DNA from: Luteimonas aquatica
GTDB lineage: Bacteria; Pseudomonadota; Gammaproteobacteria; Xanthomonadales; Xanthomonadaceae
Direction: 5' to 3'
DNA: 64,000 bases
Assembly (NCBI RefSeq): GCF_022662575.1
Contig: NZ_JALBFU010000011.1
Span: 1 to 64,000 of the forward strand
The notes under the pieces were generated by a model, which saw only the letters and a list, made by a program, of their open reading frames with translations, was not told the DNA's origin and ran no database searches. The stretch's first letter is position 1, and each line of letters starts with the position of its first letter. Of the stretch, positions 17,083 to 26,841 are shown piece by piece. Made by a program: the position numbers and the translations under genes.

Positions 17083-17170
17083 GGCGGCCCCCTGCCGTCG
17101 ATGCGATCAGTGAATCCGAGTCCGGCGCCGACGGCAAGCCCCGCGGCCGCGCATGGCCTTCGCGCGGCGC

Positions 17171-17692
17171 TCATCGCGGCCGGCAGGCCGGCGGCAGATA
17201 CCGGCCGGGCAGGTCGGAGGTGCAGCGCCACGCGGCATCGGCGGGCCGGCGTTCCCACAGGATCTGCCGGCCCTCGAGGGCGTCGCCGCCGTGCAGCACC
17301 AGCAGGATGCCGCAGCGTCCGTTGTCGAATTCGCCGGCCGCGAGACTGGCGGCCGCCGCCTCGGGGCGCGCGCTGCGCAGCTGTCGCGCCAAGGCCGCAT
17401 CGCGCAGGCAACGTCCGCCGTTGCGGGCGTAGGCGGCGTCGACGGCCGGGCGCAATGGCGCCACGCGCGCCAGCAGGTCCTGCACGTCGGCGCGCAGGCG
17501 GTAGTCGCGATAGGTGTGATAGCCGAGCAGCGCCACGACGGCGACCACCAGCAGTTCGGCCACGGCGAACACCGCCACCGCGATCAGCGAGGATCGGCGG
17601 CGCGCGGGGTGCGGCGGTGTCGGTGCGGAAACGGTCTCTGCCGCTTCCTGCGGCTCGAAGTCGCCGGCTGCGACCCCAACGGTCTGGTCCAT
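17171..17692 (-). CDS. pilin-like membrane protein 2
   Basis: 173 residues with the same plan as its neighbour: acidic/Pro-rich start, RRRSS, one transmembrane helix (LIAVAVFAVAELLVVAVVAL), then YHTYRDYRLRADVQ. The C-terminal domain shares the partner's pattern (GEFDNGRCGILLVL, AWRCTSDLPGRYLPPAC). As there, the prepilin peptidase site is missing. The 88-base spacing and shared strand suggest a tandem duplication expressed together. Function is unknown; type IV pilin ancestry is inferred from the helix and its Tyr/Arg-rich exit. Confidence 0.6.
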   Translation of the reverse strand: MDQTVGVAAGDFEPQEAAETVSAPTPPHPARRRSSLIAVAVFAVAELLVVAVVALLGYHTYRDYRLRADVQDLLARVAPLRPAVDAAYARNGGRCLRDAALARQLRSARPEAAAASLAAGEFDNGRCGILLVLHGGDALEGRQILWERRPADAAWRCTSDLPGRYLPPACRPR

Positions 17693-17792
17693 GACGTCCC
17701 CCCGGCGTCCTGGCGAAACGGGAGACGCGGATTTTGCCCGAAAAACCCGGGCTCGGGGGACGGGCGGCCGCGCGCGGCGCGGCGCGCCGGCC

Positions 17793-18266
17793 TCAGTGCA
17801 CCGGCTCCGGCTCGTCGGCGAAGATCTGGGTTTCCATCCAGGCGTAGGCCGCTTCCATGCCCGGCTGGTTGAACAGGACCATCAGCACCACCCATTTCAG
17901 GTCGTCGAGGTCGAGTTCGTCCTGGTCCAGGGCCATGGCGCGGTCGAGCACCAGCTCGCGCTGGTCGGAGTCCAGGATGCCGTGCTGCTCCAGGAACAGC
18001 AGGAAACCGCGGCATTCCACGTCGAGCTTGTCCAGCTCCGGGCCGAAGAAGACGCGGGTGGGGCCGTCGGCGCGCGGGTGCGCGGCGCTGGGGCGCTGCT
18101 CGGCGAGCGCGTCGAGCCAGTCGAAGGCCTTGTTGATCTCGGCGGGGCTGAAACCGGCCTGGAGCAGGCCGTTCTGGAGGGAGTCGCGGTCGCGGACGAG
18201 GTCCGCGTCTTCGGTGAAGTAGTGTTCGAACAGGTAGAGCAGGACGTCCAGGATGCTCTCTTTCAT
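17793..18266 (-). CDS. smg: Smg family protein (DUF494)
   Basis: 157 residues from ATG 18266 ([17 protein letters not shown]), the family's typical start. It is an acidic, helical protein with the DUF494 pattern: [11 protein letters not shown], then [16 protein letters not shown] and [18 protein letters not shown]. The biochemical role is unknown; the gene sits beside dprA in many gammaproteobacteria. The start overlaps the dprA stop (ATGA), so it is coupled to dprA. Confidence 0.93.
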   Translation of the reverse strand: MKESILDVLLYLFEHYFTEDADLVRDRDSLQNGLLQAGFSPAEINKAFDWLDALAEQRPSAAHPRADGPTRVFFGPELDKLDVECRGFLLFLEQHGILDSDQRELVLDRAMALDQDELDLDDLKWVVLMVLFNQPGMEAAYAWMETQIFADEPEPVH

Positions 18267-19444
18267 TTCCCCCGGCCTGCGTCCGAAGACGCGTCGTGAC
18301 AGGACTTTCGGGAATAGCGGCCATGTTCGGCGACCACATGGCCTTCCAGCTCCATGAGCAGGAGCATGGAAGACAATTCGGCGGCCGTCAATCCGGTGCG
18401 CTCGACCAGCCGATCCATACCGGTTGGGTCGTGCCCGAGGGCTTCCCACAAGCGGTTGTAGTCGGGGTCGTCGAGCCGCGAGTCGCTGACGGCGCCTGAA
18501 CCGGCGCTCCCGGCCCCCGTTATGGGGGCCGACAGGCGGCCGCGCAAGGCATCGCCCAGCTCGCTCCCCAGGGGCCCGACGGCGGCGATCACCTCGCGGG
18601 CGTCCTCCACCAGGGCGGCACCCTCGCGGATCAGGCGGTGGCAGCCGCGCGCCATGGGGTTGTGGATCGAGCCGGGCACGGCGAAGACCTCGCGCCCGGC
18701 CTCGGCGGCCAGCCGGGCGGTGATCAGGGCCCCGGAGCGCCCGGCCGCCTCCACCACCAGGGTGCCCAGGGCCAGGCCGGCGATCAGGCGGTTGCGGCTG
18801 GGGAAGTGCTCGCGCCGCGCCGGCGCGCCCGGCGGGTGCTCGCTCACGATCGCGCCGGCCGCCGCGATGCGGGCGTGCAGGCCGGCGTTCTCGCGCGGAT
18901 AGGGCACGTCCACGCCGCTGCCGAGCACGGCCACGGTGACCGCGCCGGCGGCCAGCGCCGCCTCGTGCGCGGCGGTGTCGACGCCGGCGGCCAACCCGCT
19001 GGCCACCCCCAGCCCGGCCTCGGCCAGGGCGCGGGAGAAATCGCGGGCGTTGTCGCGCCCGCCGGCCGTGGGCGAGCGGCTGCCGACCACGGCGACCAGC
19101 GGATACCAGAGCAGGGCGGGATCGCCGGCCACGAACAGCGCGAGGGGCGGGCCGGGGATCCGGCGCAGCAGCGCCGGATAGTCCGGATCGTGCCAGCCGA
19201 TCAGGTGGTGGTCGGGCGCGGAGAGCCAGTCCAGCGCCCGCTGCTGCTCGGCCTGCGCGGCCGGCGCGGGCGCATCGAGGGCGCGGATCTGCCCCTCGTC
19301 CAGCCCGGCCGCGCGCCAGGCGCGCGCGCCGGCCTCCAGCGCCGCCCGCGGCGTGCCCAAGGTCTCCAGCAGCCTGCGGCGCGGCGGGCTGGCGCCGCCG
19401 ACGGCGAGCAGCCGCAGCAGCGCCTGGTGTTGCGTCGAGTCCAT
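18263..19444 (-). CDS. dprA: DNA-processing protein A
   Basis: 393 residues. DprA binds incoming single-stranded DNA during transformation and loads RecA. The N-terminal helical region is followed by the Rossmann-like core: [11 protein letters not shown] (120-129), [28 protein letters not shown] and [12 protein letters not shown] (213-224), then [16 protein letters not shown] winged-helix tail ([20 protein letters not shown]) closes it, as in other proteobacterial DprA. Reaches into smg by four bases. Confidence 0.95.
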   Translation of the reverse strand: MDSTQHQALLRLLAVGGASPPRRRLLETLGTPRAALEAGARAWRAAGLDEGQIRALDAPAPAAQAEQQRALDWLSAPDHHLIGWHDPDYPALLRRIPGPPLALFVAGDPALLWYPLVAVVGSRSPTAGGRDNARDFSRALAEAGLGVASGLAAGVDTAAHEAALAAGAVTVAVLGSGVDVPYPRENAGLHARIAAAGAIVSEHPPGAPARREHFPSRNRLIAGLALGTLVVEAAGRSGALITARLAAEAGREVFAVPGSIHNPMARGCHRLIREGAALVEDAREVIAAVGPLGSELGDALRGRLSAPITGAGSAGSGAVSDSRLDDPDYNRLWEALGHDPTGMDRLVERTGLTAAELSSMLLLMELEGHVVAEHGRYSRKSCHDASSDAGRGK

Positions 19445-19523
19445 GCCGATAGCGTAGGCGGAAACGGCGACGGCGCCCCTGGGGCGCCGTCGCGTCGTTG
19501 CGTAGGGATTGTCCGCTGCGCGC

Positions 19524-20705
19524 CTAGAGCGTCGCGTCCGGGTGCTTGAGGTGGTAGCCGATCTGGGTCGGCTTGACGCTGTCCATCACCAGGCCGTAGC
19601 TCATCTTCTCGAAGGTGCGGAAGACGATGACGTGGCCGGCGAACTCGTCGGGCAGGCGCACCTTGTTCTCGAAGAAGACGGTGTCGGGATCGCGATCGGC
19701 GCCCTTCTCGACCCGGTCCACGGCCTGGCTGCCTTCGCGCCAGATCGAGAACACGGTGCCGTTGTCCACGCCTTCGCGGCTGCCGACCGACAGCGCGATC
19801 ACGTCGCGCGGGCCGCCGGTCACCAGGGCGTCGGCCACCGCCAGCACGCGCGCCTTGCCGTACTTGGTCTGCTGCTTGGGCGGGTGCGGGAAGAACTGCA
19901 GGTCGTAGGGCTGGGCGTCCACCGCGATCAGGCGGTCGCCGATGCGCACCTCGCGCTCGCTCTGGTCCAGCAGCATGGTGCTGGCCTGGATGCCGGTGCC
20001 TTCGCCGCGGGTCACGGTGCCGGCGTTCACGCGCACCAGCTCGTAGCCCAGCAGTTCCTTGCCCTTGTCCGGGAACACCACGTTCGACCAGTAGGTGCCG
20101 AAGTCGGCGGTGCGGCGGCCGCGGAAATCGAGGTCGGCGCTCTGCAGGCGGTTGCAGCACAGGCCGCGGCGCTTGATCTCGCGGTAGCGCACGGTCGGGC
20201 GCACCACCAGGAACCGGTCGCCGGGCGTGGCCGCGGCCCAGCCGCGGATGTAGGCCACCCGGCCCTGGGTGGAGCGCAGGCGGTCCTCTTCCAGGCCCAC
20301 CACGTAGGGCAGCTGCTCGAAGCTGTCCACCACGCGCAGGTCCTTGAGGAACTTCTCCACGTCCGCCAGCGGGATCGCGTTGATCGGCTGGGCCTCGGTG
20401 CGCGGGCCCTGCTGCACCTGCGCCTGCTGCACGCGGTCCAGGTAGGCCAGGCTGATCACGTCGCCCGGGTAGATCAGGTGCGGATTGCGGATCTGCGGAT
20501 TGGCCTGCCAGATTTCCGGCCACAGCCAGGGCCGTTGCAGGAAGCGGCCGGCGATGTCCCACAGCGTGTCGCCGCGCTTGACCACGTAGGTGTCCGGGTG
20601 GCCTTCGCGCAGGGTCTGTGCCGTGGCGTAGGTTGCAACCGTCAGCAGCGCGACGGTGAATACGATGCCGAGCCTTTGCGCAAGGCTTCGAAACTTGCCA
20701 GCCAT
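19524..20705 (-). CDS. LysM peptidoglycan-binding protein
   Basis: 393 residues. ATG 20705 has GGGGAG upstream. A signal peptide (TVALLTVATYATAQ) is followed by one LysM motif at ~38-90 (TYVVKRGDTLWDIAGRFLQR, then WPEIWQANPQIRNPHLIYPG), which binds glycan strands. The remaining ~300 residues are a beta-rich domain without an enzyme motif. Proteins of this architecture regularly lie beside dprA and opposite def in Xanthomonadaceae. Periplasmic; role probably in wall or envelope maintenance. Confidence 0.85.
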   Translation of the reverse strand: MAGKFRSLAQRLGIVFTVALLTVATYATAQTLREGHPDTYVVKRGDTLWDIAGRFLQRPWLWPEIWQANPQIRNPHLIYPGDVISLAYLDRVQQAQVQQGPRTEAQPINAIPLADVEKFLKDLRVVDSFEQLPYVVGLEEDRLRSTQGRVAYIRGWAAATPGDRFLVVRPTVRYREIKRRGLCCNRLQSADLDFRGRRTADFGTYWSNVVFPDKGKELLGYELVRVNAGTVTRGEGTGIQASTMLLDQSEREVRIGDRLIAVDAQPYDLQFFPHPPKQQTKYGKARVLAVADALVTGGPRDVIALSVGSREGVDNGTVFSIWREGSQAVDRVEKGADRDPDTVFFENKVRLPDEFAGHVIVFRTFEKMSYGLVMDSVKPTQIGYHLKHPDATL

Positions 20706-20746
20706 TAACCGCTCCCCTTGAAGATTTCCCCTGATCTAGCGGGGGC

Positions 20747-20752
20747 ACTATA
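20747..20752 (-). promoter_or_regulatory. -10 box for the LysM gene
   Basis: TATAGT on the minus strand, about 42 bases before ATG 20705. A TTGCCT lies 19 bases further upstream as a rather distant -35. Confidence 0.4.
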
Positions 20753-20789
20753 GCCGACTGGGGTCGGCCCGAGGCAACCCTTCCGGCGT

Positions 20790-20795
20790 TACAAT
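20790..20795 (+). promoter_or_regulatory. def: -10 box for def
   Basis: TACAAT on the plus strand. It predicts a start of transcription near 20802. That makes GTG 20817 very close to the RNA end and favours ATG 20841 as the def start. Confidence 0.45.
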
Positions 20796-20840
20796 CGACT
20801 CCCTGGGTCATCTGTTGTGACCATCGCCACCTTTTTCGCC

Positions 20841-21356
20841 ATGTCCCTGCTGCCGATCCTCGAATTCCCGCACCCGCGCCTGCGCAACCATGCCGCCGGC
20901 GTCGACGCCGAGCGCCTGCGCGACCCGCAATTCCAGCGGCTGCTCGACGACATGTTCGAGACCATGTACCAGGCGCCCGGCATCGGCCTGGCCGCCACCC
21001 AGATCGATGTGCACGAGCGCTTCATGGTCATCGACGTCAGCGAGGGGCGCGACAGCCCGCTCGTATTCATCAATCCGGTGATCCGCAAGCGCACCGAGCA
21101 GCTGCGGGTCCATCAGGAAGGGTGCCTGTCGATTCCGGGCATCTATGCCGACGTCACCCGCGCCGACGGCATCGAGGTCGAGGCGCTGGACCGCCACGGC
21201 AAGCCGTTCGTGCTCGAAGTCGACGACCTGCTCGCCACCTGCATCCAGCACGAGGTCGATCACCTCGACGGCCGGCTGTTCATCGACCACCTGTCGCCGC
21301 TCAAGCGCGACCGCGCGATGAAAAAGTACGAGAAGCTGCGCAAGGATCGCGATTGA
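20841..21356 (+). CDS. def: peptide deformylase
   Basis: 171 residues from ATG 20841 ([15 protein letters not shown]). It removes the formyl group from nascent N-terminal Met using a bound metal. All three family motifs are present: GIGLAATQ (47-54), EGCLSIPG (Cys95 a metal ligand) and HEVDHLDG (His137, Glu138, His141). Length matches type I bacterial enzymes. An upstream GTG (20817) would add eight residues that do not fit the family. Read away from the LysM gene; fmt follows after 195 bases. Confidence 0.96.
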   Translation: MSLLPILEFPHPRLRNHAAGVDAERLRDPQFQRLLDDMFETMYQAPGIGLAATQIDVHERFMVIDVSEGRDSPLVFINPVIRKRTEQLRVHQEGCLSIPGIYADVTRADGIEVEALDRHGKPFVLEVDDLLATCIQHEVDHLDGRLFIDHLSPLKRDRAMKKYEKLRKDRD

Positions 21357-21551
21357 GGACCGCAGGCGCGCGGCGGGTGCCTGGGCGCTTGCGCGCACCG
21401 GACCGCGCGCGAACCCCGGCGCGCCGGAGGACCGCCGCCCCGCCGGCCGCGGCCGCGACGACCGGCGGCGATCCCGGTTTTCTTCCCGCTGGCGCGATCC
21501 TCCGCTGATCGCGCCGTCTTCCACCGGTTCCCCTTTCGACTCTTCCGACCC

Positions 21552-22475
21552 ATGCGCATCGTCTTCGCCGGCACTCCCGATTTCGCCGTTCCCTCGCTGC
21601 GCGCGGCCGCCGCGCGCCAGGAAGTGGTGGCGGTCTATACGCAGCCCGACCGGCCGGCCGGCCGCGGGCGCGCGTTGACGCCCTCGCCGGTCAAGCTCGC
21701 GGCGCTGGAGCGCGGCATCCCGGTGCTGCAGCCGGAGACGCTGAAGTCGCAGACCTCGCGCGACGCGCTCAAGGCCCTGCAGCCGGACCTGATGGTGGTG
21801 GTGGCCTACGGCCTGATCCTGCCGAAGAAGATCCTCGAGATTCCGCGCCTGGGCTGCTGGAACGTGCACGCCTCGCTGCTGCCGCGCTGGCGCGGCGCGG
21901 CACCGATCCAGCGCGCCATCGAGGCCGGCGACCGCGAGACCGGCGTGTGCCTGATGCAGATGGAGGCCGGCCTGGACACCGGGCCGGTGCTGCTCACGCA
22001 GTCGCTGGCCATCGGCGAGCAGGAGACCGGCGGGCAATTGCACGACCGCCTGGCCGTGCTGGGCGCGCAGGTGCTGGCCGACGGCCTGGGCCTGCTGCGC
22101 GCCGGCATCCGTCCGGTGCCGCGCCCGCAGCCCGCGCAGGGCGTGACCTACGCGCACAAGCTGGAGAAGGCAGAAGCGCGGCTCGACTGGTCGTTGCCGG
22201 CCACGGCGCTGGCCGACAAGGTGCGCGCCTTCCAGCCCTGGCCGGTGGCCGAGGCCGCGATCGCCGGCGAGCGCCTGCGCATCCATGCCGCGGTGGCGCT
22301 GGAGACGGCGCACGGCCAGGCGCCCGGCAGCGTGCTCGCGCTCGGTCGCGAGGGCCTGGACATCGCCTGCGCGCAGGGCGCGCTGCGCATCCGCACCCTG
22401 CAGCGCGAGGGCGGCAAGCTCATCACCGCCGCCGATTACGGCAACGCGCGGCGCGATCTCGCCGTCGGCGCCTGA
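21552..22475 (+). CDS. fmt: methionyl-tRNA formyltransferase
   Basis: 307 residues; transfers a formyl group from 10-formyl-THF to initiator Met-tRNA. The N-terminal Rossmann domain starts [16 protein letters not shown]. The catalytic [18 protein letters not shown] (Asn/His/Asp site region) is intact and followed by [18 protein letters not shown]. The C-terminal tRNA-binding barrel begins near [16 protein letters not shown]. It lies in the conserved def-fmt-rsmB order. Confidence 0.96.
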   Translation: MRIVFAGTPDFAVPSLRAAAARQEVVAVYTQPDRPAGRGRALTPSPVKLAALERGIPVLQPETLKSQTSRDALKALQPDLMVVVAYGLILPKKILEIPRLGCWNVHASLLPRWRGAAPIQRAIEAGDRETGVCLMQMEAGLDTGPVLLTQSLAIGEQETGGQLHDRLAVLGAQVLADGLGLLRAGIRPVPRPQPAQGVTYAHKLEKAEARLDWSLPATALADKVRAFQPWPVAEAAIAGERLRIHAAVALETAHGQAPGSVLALGREGLDIACAQGALRIRTLQREGGKLITAADYGNARRDLAVGA

Positions 22476-22492
22476 GTGGCGCGGAGGCCGGC

Positions 22493-22585
22493 GTGATCCG
22501 CAACCTGCTGTCCGCGCTCTTCGGCGGCTCCCGCCGCCCGGCATCCGCGCCGCGCGCGGAGTGGATCGAGGGCGGCTGCTTTTGA
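22493..22585 (+). CDS. possible 30-residue protein between fmt and rsmB
   Basis: GTG 22493 has a very good GGAGG six bases upstream (22482-22486). It encodes 30 residues, beginning [11 protein letters not shown] and ending EWIEGGCF, with a basic Arg/Pro/Ser/Ala middle. It fills the gap between fmt and rsmB without overlapping either. No homology is known to me. The ribosome site is the main support; it could be a leader peptide that tunes rsmB translation, or chance. Confidence 0.4.
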   Translation: MIRNLLSALFGGSRRPASAPRAEWIEGGCF

Positions 22586-22602
22586 GCTCCGGCGACGCCC
22601 GC

Positions 22603-23895
22603 ATGGCCGGTGTCCAGGCGCGCGTGGCTTCGGTGCGCGTACTCGACGCGGTGCTGCATCGCGGCCGTTCGCTGAAGGCGGCGCTGGCGCAGGCGCTGCC
22701 GGCCTTGCCCGATCCGCGCGACCGCGCGCTGGTGGAGGCGATCTGCTTCGCCGTCGTGCGCGGCCGCGCGCGCTACGAGGCGGCGCTGGCGGCGTGGATG
22801 CCCAAGCCACCGGGCCGGCGCGACGGCGAGCTGCGCGCGCTGCTGTACGCCGGCCTCGCCCAGCTCGATCCGCTGCAGATGCCCGCCCACGCGGTGCTGT
22901 CGGCCTGCGTGGACGTCGCGCGCGCGCTTGGCCGCGCGCATCAGGCCGGCCTGGTCAACGCGCTGCTGCGGCGCGCGCAGCGCGAGGGCGTGCCCGCCGG
23001 CGACATCGAGGCGCAGTGGCCGGCCTGGCTGCGCGAGCGCCTGCGCACCGACTGGCCCGAGGACATCGAGGCGATCTTCGCCGCCAGCGCGCAGCCGGCG
23101 CCGCTGTGGCTGCGGGTCAATCGCCGGCACGGCACCCGCGAGGCCTACGCCGCGCGCCTGGCCGAGGCCGGCATCGCCTGCGCGATCGATGCCGGGAATC
23201 CCGACGCGATCCGCCTCGACGCCGGCGTCGCGGTCGCCGCCCTGCCGGGCTTCTCCGCGGGCGAGGTGTCGGTGCAGGACGTGGCCGCCCAGGCCGTCGC
23301 CGACGCGCTGGGGCCGGCGCCGGGCGCGCGCGTGCTCGATGCCTGCATCGCACCCGGCGGCAAGGCCGCGCACCTGCTCGAACGCGATCCCGGCCTCTCG
23401 CTCACCGGACTGGACGTCGACCGGCAGCGGCTCGACCGCGTCCGCGACACCTTCGCCCGGCTCGGCGTCGGCGCCCGGGCGGCGCTGCGCGTGGCCGATG
23501 CCGCCGACGTCGATGCCTGGTGGGACGGCGAGGCCTTCGACGCGGTGCTGCTGGATGCGCCGTGCTCGGCCACCGGCATCGTGCGCCGGCAGCCGGACGT
23601 GCCGCTGCATCGCCGCGCCGCCGACATCCAGGCCCTGTGTGCGACCCAGGCGCGCCTGCTGGACGCCGGCTGGCGCGTGCTGCGGCCGGGCGGCGTGCTG
23701 CTGTACACGACCTGTTCGATCCTGCGGGACGAGAACGCGGCGCAGGTGGACGCGTTCCTGGCGCGCACGCCCGATGCCGAGGCCGAGGCGCTGGACGCGC
23801 GCTTCGGCCGCACCGCGGGCGCCGGCCGCCAGCGCCTGCCCGGCGAAGGCGGCGGCGACGGGTTCTACTACGCACGCTTGCGCAGGCGCGGCTGA
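22603..23895 (+). CDS. rsmB: 16S rRNA m5C967 methyltransferase
   Basis: 430 residues from ATG 22603, the same length as E. coli RsmB. An N-terminal NusB-like RNA-binding region (~1-140) is followed by the SAM-dependent domain: [13 protein letters not shown] (motif I), [18 protein letters not shown] with catalytic Cys321 and [13 protein letters not shown] with Cys371, the general pair of RNA m5C enzymes. It ends [10 protein letters not shown] as expected. No strong ribosome site is visible; a start a few codons away cannot be excluded. Confidence 0.95.
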   Translation: MAGVQARVASVRVLDAVLHRGRSLKAALAQALPALPDPRDRALVEAICFAVVRGRARYEAALAAWMPKPPGRRDGELRALLYAGLAQLDPLQMPAHAVLSACVDVARALGRAHQAGLVNALLRRAQREGVPAGDIEAQWPAWLRERLRTDWPEDIEAIFAASAQPAPLWLRVNRRHGTREAYAARLAEAGIACAIDAGNPDAIRLDAGVAVAALPGFSAGEVSVQDVAAQAVADALGPAPGARVLDACIAPGGKAAHLLERDPGLSLTGLDVDRQRLDRVRDTFARLGVGARAALRVADAADVDAWWDGEAFDAVLLDAPCSATGIVRRQPDVPLHRRAADIQALCATQARLLDAGWRVLRPGGVLLYTTCSILRDENAAQVDAFLARTPDAEAEALDARFGRTAGAGRQRLPGEGGGDGFYYARLRRRG

Positions 23896-23997
23896 GCATC
23901 GTCGACGGCTGAACCTCGGCATCCCGGGCCTCGACGCATCGGGCTCGCGCCCCGGATCGGACGGTTTTTCGACAGGGCCCGTCGCTATCATCCGCGC

Positions 23998-25716
23998 ATG
24001 CCGACTTCCCGCGCGTCCCGCGAACTCTGGATCCTCTTCCTCGTCGCCCTGGTGGTGCTCGGCGCCGGCCTCGGCCTGCGCGATCCCTGGCCCGCCGACG
24101 AGCCGCGTTTCGCCCTGGTGGCGAAGCAGATGGTGGAGAGCGGCGACTGGCTGTTCCCGCACCGCGGCATCGAGCTGTACTCGGACAAGCCGCCGCTGTT
24201 CATGTGGCTGCAGGCGCTGCTCTACAGCGTGCTCGGCAACCTGCGCGTGGCCTTCCTGCTGCCCTCGCTGCTGGCCGCGTTCGGCACGCTGTGGTGCGTG
24301 TACGACCTCGGGCGCCGGCTGTGGACGCCGCGGGTCGGCCTGTATGCCGCCTACGCGCTGCTGTTCGCCTTCCAGTTCACCTACCAGTTCAAGAAGGCGC
24401 AGATCGATCCGGTGGTGATCTTCTGGATCACGCTGGCCAACTACGGCCTGCTGCGCCACGTGCTGGCGCGCGCCGGCGGACCGGACTGGAGGATGTGGAC
24501 GCTGGGCTGGGCGGCGGCGGGGCTGGGCACGATCACCAAGGGCGTGGGCGTGATCGCGCTGCTGATGCTGATCCCGGCCGGCATCGCCTCGCTGCGCGGC
24601 TGGCCGGGCGTGCGCGTGCACGCGGGCCGCGCGAAGTTCTGGCTCGGGCCGCTGGCCTTCGTCGCGGCCGCCTGCGTCTGGCTGGTGCCGGTGCTGGTCG
24701 CCGCCCTCGGCCAGGACTCGCCCGAGTACCGCGCCTACCTCGACGACATCCTGCTGCGCCAGACCGCCAAGCGCTACGGCGCCTCCTGGGACCACGGGCA
24801 TCCGCCCTGGTACTTCCTGAGCGTGATGGCGACGGCATGGCTGCCGACCGTGCTTGCGCTGCCCTGGGCGTTCAAGCCGTGGCTGCGCCGGCTGCGCCGC
24901 CGCGACGCGCGCTACCTGCTGCCGCTGGCCTGGTGGGGGCTGGTGCTGCTGTTCTTCTCCATCCCCAGCGGCAAGCGCGACATGTACATCCTGCCGGCGC
25001 TGCCGATGCTGTGCCTGGCGCTGGCGCCGCTGCTGGCCGGCATCCTGCGCCGGCCGTGGCCGCGGCGGCTGGCCCTGGCCTGCACGGCGCTGCTGGCGGT
25101 GGCGTTCACCACGCTGGCGCTGCTGATGTGGTTCGGCCATCCGGGCTTCGAGGAGAAGCTGGCGGCCGAGCGCGGCATCACCGACGGCGCGCGCGGCCTG
25201 GCGGCGACCCTGCTGCCGATCGGCGTCTGGGGCATCGCCTGCCTGCTCTGGCTCGGTCGCCGGCGCCCGGTGGCCGCGCTGCTGGCGACGCTGGCCGGAC
25301 TGTGGGTGGCGGTGGGCCTGTTCGTGCAGCCGCTGCTCAACGACTCCTCGTCCGCGCGCGGCCTGATGCGCGAGGTCGGCGCGCGCATCGGCCCCGATGC
25401 CGAGCTCGGCCTGGTCGCCTGGCGCGAACAGAACCTGCTGATGGCCGACCGCCCGGCCACCACCTTCGGCTTCAAGGTGCCCTTCGACGAGCAGATGCGG
25501 CGCGGCCTGGCCTGGCAGGCGCAGGCCGGCGCCGCCCCGCGCTGGCTGCTGGCGCAGGAAGTGGCCTTGGACGAGTGCGTGGACCGCACGCGCGCCCTGC
25601 ATCTGGGCGTGGGCAACCGCCGCAGTTGGTGGCTGCTGCCGGCGCAGGCGCGCATCGCCGGTTGCGTCTCCACGCGGCACGCGGCGCCGGCCGGGCCGGA
25701 CGACGAGGAGGAGTGA
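23998..25716 (+). CDS. GT-C glycosyltransferase (ArnT/PMT family)
   Basis: 572 residues with about 11-12 hydrophobic helices. It has the N-terminal signature of lipid-linked sugar transferases of the GT39/GT83 type: DPWPADEPRFALVAKQMVES with the catalytic Asp/Glu pair in the first periplasmic loop, then GIELYSDKPPLFMWLQAL. A SGKRDMYILPALPMLCL segment and a soluble periplasmic C-terminal part (~450-572) fit ArnT-like enzymes that modify lipid A or protein. The sugar is unknown. It starts a surface-glycan block but is separated from rsmB by 102 bases. Confidence 0.85.
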   Translation: MPTSRASRELWILFLVALVVLGAGLGLRDPWPADEPRFALVAKQMVESGDWLFPHRGIELYSDKPPLFMWLQALLYSVLGNLRVAFLLPSLLAAFGTLWCVYDLGRRLWTPRVGLYAAYALLFAFQFTYQFKKAQIDPVVIFWITLANYGLLRHVLARAGGPDWRMWTLGWAAAGLGTITKGVGVIALLMLIPAGIASLRGWPGVRVHAGRAKFWLGPLAFVAAACVWLVPVLVAALGQDSPEYRAYLDDILLRQTAKRYGASWDHGHPPWYFLSVMATAWLPTVLALPWAFKPWLRRLRRRDARYLLPLAWWGLVLLFFSIPSGKRDMYILPALPMLCLALAPLLAGILRRPWPRRLALACTALLAVAFTTLALLMWFGHPGFEEKLAAERGITDGARGLAATLLPIGVWGIACLLWLGRRRPVAALLATLAGLWVAVGLFVQPLLNDSSSARGLMREVGARIGPDAELGLVAWREQNLLMADRPATTFGFKVPFDEQMRRGLAWQAQAGAAPRWLLAQEVALDECVDRTRALHLGVGNRRSWWLLPAQARIAGCVSTRHAAPAGPDDEEE

Positions 25717-25760
25717 TCGCGCCTTTCGGCGCGGCCCCGCCGCGACGGCGCCGCGCGTAG

Positions 25761-25775
25761 GCCCCGAAACGGGGC
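25761..25775 (+). terminator. short hairpin after the GT-C gene
   Basis: GCCCCG-AAA-CGGGGC forms a six-pair stem 45 bases after the GT-C stop. There is no T run, so it is a weak terminator candidate. Confidence 0.3.
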
Positions 25776-25821
25776 GGCATGTACTATGCCGGCCGGAACG
25801 CAGCCCCGGCCCGCCGAATCG

Positions 25822-26817
25822 ATGACCAGCATCCAACTGATCGCTCGCGACAACGGCGCCGGATTGACGCGCGACCTGCAATTGCTCGCCGATCTGCTGG
25901 TCCGGGCCGGTCACGAGGTCGAGGTCACGGCGCTGGGGCATCGCGGACGCCTGAGCAGCCGCCTGCGGCGCGTGCATGCGCGGTTGCGGCGGCTGTGGCG
26001 GGGATGGCGCAAGGGCGAGCTCAACGCCCGTTTCGACGTCAACGTGATGGTCGAGCACGTGCGCGCGGAATTCTTCGACCAGGCGCGGCGCAACGTGCTG
26101 CTGCCCAATCCGGAGTGGTTCCGCCCGGAATGGCGGCCGGAGCTGGGGCGGTTCGACCTGGTGCTGGCCAAGACCCGCCACGCCGAGCGGATATTCTCCG
26201 AACTCGGCTGCCGCACCGCCTACGTCGGCTTCACCAGCCAGGACCGCCTGGACCGCGCCGTGGAGCGCGCGCCGACCTTCTTCCATGGTCCGGGACGCAG
26301 CGGCAACAAGGGCACGCTGCCATTGCTGGAACTGTGGGCGCGGCACCCGCACTGGCCGCAGCTCACCGTGGTCTGGCGCCGCCGCCGCGTCGAGCTGCCG
26401 CCGATGCCGGCCAACGTCACGCTGCTGCGCGAATTCGTCGAGGAAGAGGAACTGCGCCGCCTGCAGAACGCCAGCCGCTTCCATTTGTGTCCCTCGCAGA
26501 CCGAGGGCTATGGCCACTCGCTGGTGGAAAGCCTCAGCCTGGGCGCGGTGGTGATCACCACCGACGCCGAACCGATGAACGAGCTGGTCACGCCCGAGCG
26601 CGGTGTGCTGGTGCCCGCGCGCGCCAGCGGCACCCAGCACCTGGCCACGCTCTACGACTTCGAGGTCGAGGGCATGCGCGAGGCGGTGGAGCGCTGCCTG
26701 GCGATGTCGCCGGCCGAGAGCGACGCGCTCGGCACTGCGGCGCGGCGCTGGTTCGAGGACAACCGCGACGATTTCCCGCGCCGCCTGCTGCGCGCGATCG
26801 AGGACATCGCCGCCTGA
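25822..26817 (+). CDS. GT4-type glycosyltransferase
   Basis: 331 residues from ATG 25822 (MTSIQLIARDNGAGL). GT-B fold. The C-terminal half has the retaining E-x7-E signature in SQTEGYGHSLVESLSLG, then AVVITTDAEPMNELV. The N-terminal half has NVMVEHVRAEFFDQARRN and LVLAKTRHAERIF. Cytoplasmic, with an NDP-sugar donor; probably adds a residue to LPS core or another surface glycan given the neighbours. A TACTAT box at 25782-25787 could be its -10. Donor and acceptor are not predictable. Confidence 0.8.
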   Translation: MTSIQLIARDNGAGLTRDLQLLADLLVRAGHEVEVTALGHRGRLSSRLRRVHARLRRLWRGWRKGELNARFDVNVMVEHVRAEFFDQARRNVLLPNPEWFRPEWRPELGRFDLVLAKTRHAERIFSELGCRTAYVGFTSQDRLDRAVERAPTFFHGPGRSGNKGTLPLLELWARHPHWPQLTVVWRRRRVELPPMPANVTLLREFVEEEELRRLQNASRFHLCPSQTEGYGHSLVESLSLGAVVITTDAEPMNELVTPERGVLVPARASGTQHLATLYDFEVEGMREAVERCLAMSPAESDALGTAARRWFEDNRDDFPRRLLRAIEDIAA

Positions 26818-26841
26818 GCCGCGTTCGCGGCGGGCGCCGTT

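Noticed and set aside
22423-26640. Long minus-strand open frame opposite rsmB, the GT-C and the GT4 genes
   Set aside because: Runs antisense to three well-recognised genes and has low-complexity composition.
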